Shown in pieces: positions 1-29,544 of a DNA stretch of 64,000 bases. The notes under the pieces were generated by a model. The model did no database searches and was not told where the DNA came from. It saw only the letters and a list, made by a program, of their open reading frames with translations. This stretch comes from Silurus meridionalis (lineage: Eukaryota; Chordata; Actinopteri; Siluriformes; Siluridae), in contig NC_060885.1 of NCBI RefSeq assembly GCF_014805685.1, forward strand, positions 7,545,632-7,609,631, read 5' to 3'. Both the position numbers and the translations under genes were made by a program. Position 1 is the stretch's first letter; each line of letters begins with the position of its first letter.

Positions 1-116
1 ATTGCATTTTACTCAAATTACTACTATGATTACTATTATTACTACTATCACTACTTCTACTACATTACTAATAATTTTTTTATTATTATTTCTAACATTA
101 CTACTACTGGTAGTAG

Positions 117-199
117 TAAAGGTCCAATTATAAATAAAATATGGGTTTATGGCATTTAAAGATCATAAACCCATATTTTATTTACAATGGGACCTTTAC
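117..199. repeat. Short inverted repeat (hairpin)
   Basis: Two arms of about 34 bases are reverse complements around a spacer of about 12 bases. The inner 18 bases of each arm (ATAAAATATGGGTTTATG and its complement) match perfectly and the outer part has a few mismatches. It lies in what would be the intron after exon 2 of the HERC-like gene, so it may be a small MITE or a chance-expanded palindrome. No coding is seen around it; the sequence before and after is (TAA)n and TTA-rich. Confidence 0.7.
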
Positions 200-214
200 T
201 ATATACTATAATAT

Positions 215-245
<31 letters not shown>

Positions 246-258
246 AATAAAAACATGC

Positions 259-1594
259 CTGCAAACATAAGAATCGTCCAAAGAAAGTGTCTTTCCTCCA
301 TGGGCCAGAAGGACAGCATTAGCTTCACCACAGCAGATCAGTCTGATCTTGTCTTTCTTCTGGTCTAGACATTCTACAAATAATAATAATAACAACAGTC
401 ACAATAATAATAACAATCATCAGCATTATCATCATCAAATTCATTATAAAACTCATAATAGCTTTTTCTTTCTGATATGCTTAAAAAACAAATCTTTAAT
501 ACATCATATAATATTCAAATTCTCATTTTGTACTGTTTAGATAATTTGTATATTGTGTTTGTATTGTATTGTGTATATTGTGTATTGTGTTTATATTATA
601 TTGTATATCAGTAGGAGTATAAGTGGGGCAGGACAATATGTATAACAACATGGCCTCCAAATATTCAAAGCTATCACACATGGATTGTGAATTAATATTG
701 TATTGTAACTTGCACGTCAGAGGTTTAGAAGAAGAAGAAAGAGCTTTGATTGGTCACACAAAAAGGGTGTTGTTAGGAAGTAGAAGTCAGAGCAATGAGT
801 CAGCCATGAATGCACTCTTGAAGCAAAATGGGTTAAGGATCCAGCAGGAGCAGGGGCAGTTTGGAGGTGTTGGGGCTTGAACCCAGACCTTCTGAGTTGA
901 CGAAATGCAGTGATACAGAATAAAATAAAATAAAAGACACCTGGAGCATAATTTAAGAATGCTCCAGATAAATCAGGGAGTTAAAAGTTTGACTGAGGAT
1001 GACACCTTTGTTGAATGATACCTTACCTTTGTATCATTGAGGGCAAGTCATAGCTGATTGGTAGCTCAGTGATTAAAATATTGGACTACTGATCAGATTT
1101 CAAACACCATCAAGCTGCCACTGAAGGGCCCTAGAGCAAGGTCCCGAACCCTCAACTGATCAGATCAAGTCCCACTAGATTTGTCCAAACACCAAATGTC
1201 ATAAATGTGAATGTGTCCCCCAAACATATTATTCAAACAATTTCCAGTCAATCCTGACCAAAGCCTGCTTCTTCAGTGTGAAGAAATTTGATGTCAAATC
1301 TAAGTATATCATGTAATTGAACTGCTCTGTATTCTTTATAGGACAATAATACAAATCAATACATACTGATTTTTCCAGTTTTGACATGTTCTCTGGTGCT
1401 CAGTCTGATGACAGATGTGTTTCCTTCCCACGGATAAATCCTATAAGGTTCTTCCCTGGAGAGATATCACTGATCCTGGATTTGGGAGAAAGGTATCCTA
1501 TTCCGTTGTTTGTGAATTTCACGCTGTCGCTATTCGCTAAACCAAATCCATCCGGTTTCACAGATTCTCCCCAATAACACAACATGATGATCAT
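259..1594 (-). CDS. 5' end of a second RCC1-repeat / HERC-like gene (partial, one-base frameshift)
   Basis: Two exons are visible. Exon 1 runs 1594 to 1367: ATG at 1594 (a second ATG at 1585), an N-terminus containing CYWGES, GFGL and SDISPGKNLIGFI, then a donor A|GTATGT. Exon 2 runs 364 to about 259: acceptor TAG, RLICCGEANAVLLAHGGKTL, an RCC1-blade-like pattern. Exon 1 ends in phase 1 and exon 2 begins with two bases, so they join correctly. Inside exon 1 the frame breaks near 1425-1433: reading on hits TGA at 1400, whereas a frame shifted by one base continues as GNTSVIRLSTREHVKTGKI up to the donor. Exon 1 is 228 bases where 229 are needed. No GT donor of quality ends exon 2; a GC donor (CAG|GCATGT) at 259 is the best candidate. 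The rest lies beyond the left edge. The family (RCC1-like, near fish HERC-type proteins) is inferred from pattern only. A recent pseudogene and a homopolymer error are both possible. Confidence 0.6.
1055..1215 (+). repeat. tRNA-headed SINE fragment
   Basis: The segment begins with a tRNA-like B/A-box region (GGTAGCTCAGTGATTAAAAT) and continues with GCCCTAGAGCAAGGTCCCGAACCCTCAACTG-like sequence and an AAATGTCATAAATGTGAATG tail. The same order recurs at 5811, 48945 and (inverted) 25548, which defines a family. It lies in the intron between the two exons of the left-edge gene. It is diverged and not a functional tRNA. Confidence 0.6.
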
Positions 1595-1640
1595 CCACAG
1601 TGCGCCTATGTTTCTGTGCTCGCTGTAGGAGAGTCATGCC

Positions 1641-1647
1641 TTATATC
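1641..1647 (-). promoter_or_regulatory. TATA-like box of the HERC-like gene
   Basis: On the minus strand the sequence GATATAAGG lies 47 bases upstream of the ATG at 1594 and about 46 bases downstream of the ISRE. That spacing places a start site near 1615 and gives a short leader. Inferred from motif and position only. Confidence 0.5.
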
Positions 1648-1692
1648 TGCCCTGCCTGTTTTCATACCTCAGTGAGAGAAAGAAAGGAAAGC

Positions 1693-1704
1693 GAAAGTGA
1701 AACT
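1693..1704 (-). promoter_or_regulatory. Interferon-stimulated response element (ISRE)
   Basis: The plus strand reads GAAAGTGAAACT, an exact match to GAAANNGAAACT. On the minus strand it is AGTTTCACTTTC and is followed by another TTTC half-site (CGCTTTCC). It sits about 100 bases upstream of the ATG of the HERC-like gene, the usual place for ISREs bound by ISGF3/IRF factors. This suggests interferon or viral induction, which is inference. Confidence 0.75.
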
Positions 1705-2165
1705 TAAGAGCTGTGACTGTGTGGCTGCAGTGGAAACAGAAAGCTATAGAATAAATGAGTGGCTGTGACACGTGTGCGACACGTGGGTATCAGTATCAGT
1801 ATGTTCAATCGTTTCATCTGTATTGTGGAAAAGAAAAGCAAACAGTAACCAATCAGATTACACGAGTTATACTGAAACAATTAGAACAATGTTGTTGTTA
1901 TACATCATAACAAACATTTTATTTAATTTATAACATATAATATATAACATATAACACATATAACATATAATATAAAATATAACATATAACACATATAACA
2001 TATAATACAATAGAATATTATCATTTTATATTACAGATTCAAACATTTTTCTTTTACTATCAGGTGTAACTATTATACATTTACACACATTCAGTTTAAT
2101 AGAATTTTAATTGAATAATTCTAATTTATTTTTAAACTTTGATGTTTTTACCCATTTTTATTATT
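1705..2165. other. Intergenic, AT-rich, no gene seen
   Basis: Sequence upstream of the ISRE. It includes imperfect repeats of an ACATATAAC-type unit at about 1925-2010. No open frame with recognisable protein and no further promoter motif that I can defend. Confidence 0.5.
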
Positions 2166-2169
2166 TTTC

Positions 2170-3410
2170 TTTTAACAAAAAACAAATATATGTTATATGT
2201 TATGTTGTGTTGTGTTGTTTTCTGTGTGTTGTGTGTTATGTTATTTGATGTTATGTTAATTTTATGTTGTGTTGTGCTGTGTTGTTATGTTAAATGTTAT
2301 GTTGTTGTGTGTTGTGTGTTATGTTATGTTATATTAATTTTGTTATGTTGTGCTGTGTTGTGTTATGTTATATGTTAAGTTGTTGTGTGTTGTGCTATGT
2401 TATGTTATGTTATGTTAATTTTATGTTATGTTGTGTTGTGCTGTGTTTTGTTATGTTATATGTTATATTGTGTGTTGTGTTATGGTATATATTATATAGT
2501 GTGTTGTGTTATATTATATATTATATGTTATATTGTGTGTTATGTTATGTTATGTTATGTTATGTTATGTTAATTTTGTTATGTTGTGCTGTGTTTTGTT
2601 ATATTATATATTATGTTGTTGTGTTGTGTTATATTATATATTATATTGTGTGTTGTGTTATATTATATATTATATGTTGTTGTGTGTTGTGTTATGTTAT
2701 GTTAATTATATGTTATGTTGTTGTGTGTTGTGTTATATGTTATGTTGTTGTGTGTTGTGTTATGTTATATTATATGTTATGTTGTGTGTTGTGTGTTATG
2801 TTATGTTAATTTTGTTATGTTGTGCTGTGTTTTGTTATGTTATATTATATATTATGTTGTGTGTTGTGTTATATTATATATTATGTTGTGTGTTATGTTA
2901 TGTTATGTTAATTTTATGTTATGTTGTGTTGTGCTGTGTTTTGTTATGTTATGTGTTATGTAGTGTGTTGTGTTATGTTATATGTTATGTTATGTGTTAT
3001 GTTATATTATATTAATTTTATGTTATGTTGTGTTGTGCTGTGTTTTGTTATGTTATATGTTATGTTGTTGTGTGTTGTGTTATGTTATATGTTATATTGT
3101 GTGTTATGTTATGTTATATTAATTTTATGTTATGCTGTGTTGTGCTGTGTTTTGTTATGTTATATGTTATGTTGTGTGTTGTGTTTTGTTATGTTATATG
3201 TTATGTTGTGTTGTGTTATGTTATATGTTATGTTGTGTTGTGTTATGTTATGTTATATTATATGTTATGTTAATTTTATGTTGTGTTGTGTGTTGTGTTT
3301 TGTTATTTTATGTTATAGGTTATGTTGTTTTGTTTTGTGTTATGTTATGTTATGTTATATAAATGGGTTATGTTATGTTGTTATGTTATATAATGTTATG
3401 TTACACAGTA
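2170..3410 (+). repeat. TGTTA/TGTTG minisatellite with higher-order repeats
   Basis: About 1.2 kb is built almost wholly from TTATG, TTGTG and TTATA pentamers on the plus strand, with C nearly restricted to a GCTGTG hexamer. A larger unit recurs, beginning TTAATTTTATGTTATG and passing through GTGCTGTGTTTTGTTATG, with starts near 2416, 2909, 3014 and 3120, so the later copies are about 105 bases apart. Several frames stay open for long stretches only because the pentamers lack stops; the resulting Met/Leu/Cys/Tyr/Val strings are not proteins. Confidence 0.9.
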
Positions 3411-3569
3411 AAGTGTCTAAAACGGAACATCTCTTAGCGTACGTTCGAGGTAATAAATGTAGCACTTAAAAATAAAATGTACATAATTTGTCGATTTTGA
3501 AACCATACGTCAACTATTAAAGTCAGACCATAGCAGTGGTAAGCTAACTATAGATACATATACAAAAAG

Positions 3570-3828
3570 AAAACTCTCGGATGAAAACAGATTATTTCTG
3601 TTGGACAGATTTATTCGCTTTCACTGCCAACAATGCTGGACTGCCAACACCGGCATGCTTGATATGTGGTGAGAAATTAGTAAAAAGTAAATACGTTGAA
3701 CGAAATTCCCAAACAATGCACACAATATTTACCGAGACGCATCCAGCTGAATATGAATGGAAAAGAACCATTTGAGAAATGTTGCAGAAACCTGAGCAGA
3801 GCAAATTTACCTTCAAACTACGGTGGCC
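3570..3828 (+). pseudogene. hAT/ZBED-like BED zinc-finger relic
   Basis: The reading frame at 3581-3775 contains TPACLICGEKLVKSKYVERN followed by HTIF, a C-x2-C half with a histidine region typical of BED-type fingers in hAT transposases and domesticated ZBED/GTF2IRD2-like proteins. The N-terminal part is in another frame and the segment stops soon after, directly against the foldback element. It is a broken transposon fragment; the family call is from pattern and moderate. Confidence 0.45.
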
Positions 3829-5575
3829 AAGAAGTGCAAAACACATTAACAAATCCGAAAACAAACGAACAAATTAGAAAACACTAACAAATCTGAAAAC
3901 AAAATAACAAATGCAAAACCAAAATAACAAATCTGAAAACAAAATAACAAATCCGAAAACACAACGACAATTCAGACAAACCGGAAATGGTAGGTATAGT
4001 TTGTGAATGGAAACTTACCGATCATTGGATGAGACACCTGTCATTCAAAATATACAGGTATGAAATCTTCGAACTTTGTTTCTTGTACATGTGTAAAGTT
4101 CTCCGTTGACTTTAAACTATTTTTTATTTTGATTAGTGCACCTTTAAATATAAGAAAAATAAAAGAAGTAAACATTGACAAACAAGGAGAAACTGGAATG
4201 AATTTAAAGCTACTTTGAGAAAGGACAGTCATATGCAGTGATGGAGATGCTGCAGTATATCATCACATAAAGATTTAGTTTGTACACTTTTACACATACG
4301 TTCCAACTTTCTCCTGCCACAGACTGTTACTTCAGACGCTTTATGCTCTGATATCCATAACTGGATTTACCAAAATGTTCTCCGTCTAAGACATTTCACT
4401 GTGAATAACATTATCTTTGGACTTGTAATGAACAATAACAAAGATGACTTTCTTGTTAAGAATCTACTTCTGATGGGAAAATTTTATATACAAAATCGAA
4501 ACCACCGTTTTTTTGCATTTTATAATGAGTTTATTTCTTTAAGCCCTCAAAGTGATTAAAAAGAGAAAAGGCCATTAATTTTTTGTCCTTTACAGAAACA
4601 TATGATTTACAGAATAAGCCATAGCCCTGTTTACTTTAAATTAATTTTATTATTATTATTATAAATTGTATTTATTAATCTTTTTTCCCCTTTCCCCCCT
4701 AAATATAGGTGTATAAATTTGTATTTTCCTCCTGTTCTGTGTATTGTAATGTAAATTGTACTTGTTATTGCCAAGTTGTTTGTATTTGGTTAATTGCTTA
4801 ATAAAAACATAGGGAAAGAAAGAAAGAAAGAAAGACGGTTGTACTTCCTGTATATCTTGAATGACAGGTGTCTCGTCCAATAAACGTTAAGTTTCCATTC
4901 ACTACTACACCTACCTTTTCTGGTTTGTCTGACTTGTAGTTGTGTTTTCGGATTTGTTCATTTGTTTAGTGCAACGATTCAGACAAACCGGAAAAGGTAG
5001 GTATAGTTTGTGAATGGAAACTTAACGTTTATTGGACAAGACACCTGTCAATCAAGATATACAGCAAATACAACAGTTTCTCCTTGCTTTCCAGTGTTTA
5101 CTTTTGTTATTTTTCTTATATTTAAAGGTGCACTAATCGAAATAAAAAATAGTTTAAAGTCAACGGAGAACTTTACACATGTACAAGAAACAAAGTTAGA
5201 AGATTTCATACCTGTATATTTTGAATGAAAGGTGTCTCATCCAATGATCGGTAAGTTTCCATTCACAAACTATACCTACCATTTCCGGTTTGTCTGACTT
5301 GTTGTGTTTTCGGATTTGTTCATTTGTTTTTGGATTTGTTAGTGTTTTATAATTTGTTATTTTGTTTTCGGATTTGTTTATTTATTTTCGGATTTGTTGT
5401 TTTGTTTTTATATTTGTTCATTTGTTCATTTGTTTTTAGATTTGTTAATGTGTTTGCGGATTTGTTGTTTTGTTTTCGCATTTGTTCATTTGTTTTCGGA
5501 TTTGTTGTTTTGTTTTCGCATTTGTTATGTTTTCGGATTTGTTCATGCGTTTTGCACTTCTCGGCCACCGTATCA
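3829..5575. mobile_element. Foldback-type element with tandem-repeat arms
   Basis: The outer ends are inverted copies: CGGTGGCCAAGAAGTGCAAAAC on the left and its near complement, ending CACTTCTCGGCCACCG, on the right. Inside them both arms consist of short tandem units (AACAAATCCGAAAACAAA on the left, the complement TTTGTTTTCGGATTTGTT on the right). Next inwards come long inverted segments at 3975-4200 and 5070-5312, about 90% complementary by eye. A second, nested palindrome centred near 4965 uses the same GACAAACCGGAAA(A/T)GGTAGG motif. This is the architecture of foldback (FB/TU) elements. No transposase is seen. Confidence 0.65.
4230..4840 (+). mobile_element. Tx1/L1-like LINE 3' fragment inside the foldback element
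   Basis: Reading the plus strand around 4390-4560 gives an open stretch with VNNIIFGLVMNNNKDDFLVN, then KNLLLMGKFYIQ and RFFAFYNEF. That matches the tail of reverse-transcriptase polyproteins of the L1/Tx1 kind, where an 'ILGK(F/Y)HIHK...F' block lies near the C-terminus. It ends in (GAAA)n at about 4813-4833. It sits between the two arms of the foldback element, so it inserted there or was captured. Clade call from pattern. Confidence 0.5.
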
Positions 5576-5810
5576 AACAGTGGATAAAGTCTCTATACTT
5601 AATATTAGTTGCTAGTTTTGCCGAAATTCAGGAGATAATAAAACGATAAGTTTGTCTCCCATAACCAGGCAACACTCCTACATCCTACCAGTGACAAAAA
5701 TTTATAAATTGCTACCATCCAAAGACAATAGAAATTACAATAGTGCCCTCTAGTGGTGCAATTAAGTAACTTTACATCTGCATAAAACAATAAATTGTAT
5801 TCATAAAAAG

Positions 5811-5970
5811 ATCAAAGGGTTTAGGCATTGGACTCTGGTTCAGAAGGTAGAAAGCTCTAATCACAGCATTAACAAGCTTCCACTGCTGAGCTCTTGAACA
5901 AGGCCCTTAACCCTCAACTACTCATTTGTAAGTCGAAAAGGATGTCTGCCAAATGTCATAAATGTAAATG
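5811..5970 (+). repeat. tRNA-headed SINE copy
   Basis: It matches the copy at 1055 in order: ATTGGACT... head, CTGCTGAGCTCTTGAACAAG, GGCCCTTAACCCTCAACTAC, and the tail GTCTGCCAAATGTCATAAATG followed by TAAATG. No gene. Confidence 0.6.
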
Positions 5971-5975
5971 TTCAG

Positions 5976-6526
5976 TTTGCCATCAGAATATTAAATACAT
6001 AATAAGATACAGTAACATACACACCAGAACCAACAGGTTCAGGGCTAGCTTTTTTCAATACACCTTCAACCTACTAACCTCTACACAACACCGTTAGAAC
6101 ACTGTATAAACGCTGTATATATCTTCTGTACAGGTGTATATACATTGTACATATTGCATATTGTACATTTATATACTTCTCACTCTCTACACATTTTGTG
6201 CCTTACATACATCTGCATCTTATTTATATTAATGTGTATCTTTATATCTTACATACTGCCTGCCTAATATTTCACACACGTATACATATATTTAATGTAC
6301 TTGATTATTTTTGCTTTTTGCACATTTTTGTTTTCAATGCTATAGACTTATAGCTATTTACTTTTAATTTTCAAGTGTCTGCACATTTTTTCACTGCTAT
6401 AGTCTTTATATTTATTTACTGTACATATGTTTACATATAGATTTACATGGTGTACATATACTACATATTTATCTGCACTTATCAATTTAAACAGTTGCTA
6501 CTATTTTCACTTCTGGTAGACGCTAA

Positions 6527-6570
<44 letters not shown>

Positions 6571-7065
6571 TGTGCACTAATGTACTGTATGTATTTATTA
6601 CCCGCACACATTCATGCATACAAACATACTAACAAGACAATTGGCACATACAGTAAGTCTTCTTTCCAAATCTGTTTCCAGAGTTGAAGCTACTCATCTT
6701 GCAGGATGTCTTTGGATGTGGTAGCATGTAATTAGTTTTTGTCATTTTTAGTTTTTTTTATTAATGGTAATTGTAAAAACTGCACAATAAAGCCAAAGTA
6801 TTCAATTCAATTGTTTAGTGCTTTTATCAATAAACATTGTCTTTACATTGACAAATAAATAGATTACAAATATGAATTTTACCTTTTTAAAATAGTCTCT
6901 ACGTTGATCCCTAAAGAGAAAGCCATGTGTGTGTATACCATGAGGTGTATAAATCGGAAACTTACTAACAAAGAAACTAACATTGTCTAATATTTAAAAT
7001 TGTCTATATAATTGTCACTGAATTTGACAAATTTTTTTTTTTACATCTACACTAATGTACTTTAC
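5976..7065. other. Intergenic, no gene seen; (TG)n at 6537-6575
   Basis: AT-rich sequence with a (TG)n microsatellite and an L2-like tail fragment near 6815-6860 (AGTGCTTTTATCAATAAACA). No coding signal beyond low-complexity frames. Confidence 0.5.
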
Positions 7066-7069
7066 ACAG

Positions 7070-7505
7070 GCTTCAACGAAAGACACGTTACACACAGTGT
7101 AACGGGTGAAATATGTTGCGCTTCATTAAGGAGCATAGCGGTATTTTGGGAATAGCCTGGCACTGCATTCTTTGGTATTACTGCGTGTATGTAAGACTGA
7201 GGATTATGTCCTTATGATTTTCTGATGCTCCTTTCACAACTATTTCTCTCGGGAGTTTATCTTTTGGTATCGTTTTGGGTTTAAAATCACCCGATGGAAG
7301 TTTTTTCTCCTGATGCCGTGCAGCTCAGAACACAGGTGTTCTAAAATTTTATTGGTCTAATGTTATGGGGTTCAGTTTTTTGGCTTGAAGTTTGTGAAAC
7401 CGGGAAAAACCCAGGAAAAATTAATTAATTAGATTTTTAGTTGTTTAAGCCGCGGGGTTCAAAACGTGCGAAAAAAGTAGCGGCTTATAGTCCAGAAAAT
7501 ACAGT
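7070..7505 (+). repeat. Dispersed repeat ending GGCTTATAGTCCAGAAAATA
   Basis: This segment and the one at 62980-63265 share ACTTTACACAGGCTT(C/T)AA, TTTCACAACTATTTCTCTC, GGAGTTTATCTTTTGG, CGATGCCGTGCA(G/A)CTCAG and a common end in TTATAGTCC(A/G)GAAAATAC. They are two copies of one family. The end motif is one I associate with a widespread fish DNA-transposon-like repeat; the class is not resolved. Confidence 0.6.
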
Positions 7506-7854
7506 TTAGTTTTCCTTGTGTGTATATGAGTTATTCTTCATTGCCGTAAATGACAAAATACATCACTGTATTGTTAACAATCAATCAAATTTGCACACAA
7601 CACAATGTATTATAATGCAGCCTGAAGGTTCCATTGAGGCAGGCAGGTATTATATTTGTTTGGGCCCAGTTCAGATACTTTAATGCACAATTAAATTTCA
7701 CTCTATGATTTTATTATTACAGCATGAGTACAGTTTTGAATCTAAAAACAGTCAGATAGCAACATAAAGCAATATATCATTGTGGTAAAATGCTTTCTCA
7801 TTCACACACCTGTAAAACAATTTACTTTCCAAAATCACTTAAACTAAACATATA

Positions 7855-8130
7855 ATTTGTGATAGAAGGGTGAAAAGAGAGATGGTTTGGACATGTGCAG
7901 AGGAGGGACATGGGGTATATCAGTAGGAGAATGCTGAGGATGGAGCCACCGGGAAGGAGGAAAAGAGAAATGACCAATCAGGAGGTTTATGGATGTGGTG
8001 AGGGAAGACATGCAGGTGGTGGGGGTGAAAGAGGCAGATGTAGAGGACAGAGGGGTATGGGGACGGATGATCCGCTGTAGTGACCCCCTAATGGGAACAG
8101 CCGAAAGAGGAAGAAAAAGAAAATGAAGAG
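7855..8130 (+). mobile_element. LINE 3' end fragment (same family as 29545-31130)
   Basis: It matches the 3' part of the large LINE copy almost base for base: GATGGTTTGGACATGTGCAG, AGGAGGGACATGGGGTATAT, GATGATCCGCTGT, and a GAAGA-rich tail. 5'-truncated insertion lying directly downstream of the HERC gene's 3' end. Confidence 0.8.
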
Positions 8131-8152
8131 GAAGACATAAACTGAACATACT

Positions 8153-8158
8153 TTTATT
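8153..8158 (-). terminator. Candidate poly(A) signal of the HERC gene
   Basis: The minus strand reads AATAAA about 245 bases downstream of the HERC stop codon. It is the nearest canonical hexamer I noticed, but no transcript evidence is available. Confidence 0.4.
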
Positions 8159-8401
8159 TCATTGTATTAGAAGAGCCTTTAAATAAGTTTCAACAAGTGT
8201 AATATTGGTTAATCAACTATATCTGTGCTGCGTATTACTTTGTAAGTGACATAATATATTTGTTTCCACATGCAATTTATCCTAATAATGCTATAAACTA
8301 ATAAACTAATAATGCTATGTTATATATAATCTATGATCTATATAGTATATATGTTATAATGGTGAATACATTTTAGAACAATGTACAACCTAAACATTTT
8401 C

Positions 8402-29112
<20,711 letters not shown>

Positions 29113-29130
29113 GATGTTGCTGCAGAGACG

Positions 29131-29162
<32 letters not shown>

Positions 29163-29271
29163 CAATGTGTGTCGCCTGACTAATTCTTTAATTTAAGGTA
29201 ATGTTGTCATACTTCCTACAGGGGGCGCCACGTAGCGCAATCGTTGCAATGGAGCTGTTAATCCTAATAAT

Positions 29272-29333
<62 letters not shown>

Positions 29334-29473
29334 AGAAATTATATTTTACATGTAAATTCATTTATTTACATGTACATTAATATCAATATCATTGAATATT
29401 CTAACATTTAGTCATAAATGGAGTCAAGTATTATTCAACAGACGTATATAATTAAGTGTAAAATGTAAAACTG

Positions 29474-29522
<49 letters not shown>

Positions 29523-29540
29523 TATTATTATTATTACACT
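29113..29540. other. HERC upstream region: microsatellites only
   Basis: Holds (TG)n at 29135-29162, (TAA)n at 29268-29319 and (TTA)n at 29476-29536. I found no ISRE, TATA box or CCAAT pair of quality, and no upstream exon with a clear donor. Confidence 0.5.
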
Positions 29541-29544
29541 TAAA

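Noticed and set aside
623..880. 85-codon plus-strand frame
   Set aside because: No recognisable domain; overlaps an intron of the left-edge gene and low-complexity sequence. Chance frame.
1055..1130. tRNA-like sequence
   Set aside because: The A/B-box-like head is attached to a SINE body that recurs in the window, and it cannot fold as a full tRNA. Not a tRNA gene.
2139..3469. Several long overlapping plus-strand reading frames rich in Met, Leu, Cys, Tyr and Val
   Set aside because: They are translations of the TGTTA-type satellite, which lacks stop codons in those frames by composition. No conserved protein and no splice or start context.
29113..29540. Search for an interferon-response element upstream of the HERC gene
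   Set aside because: No GAAANNGAAA match was found; the region is microsatellite.
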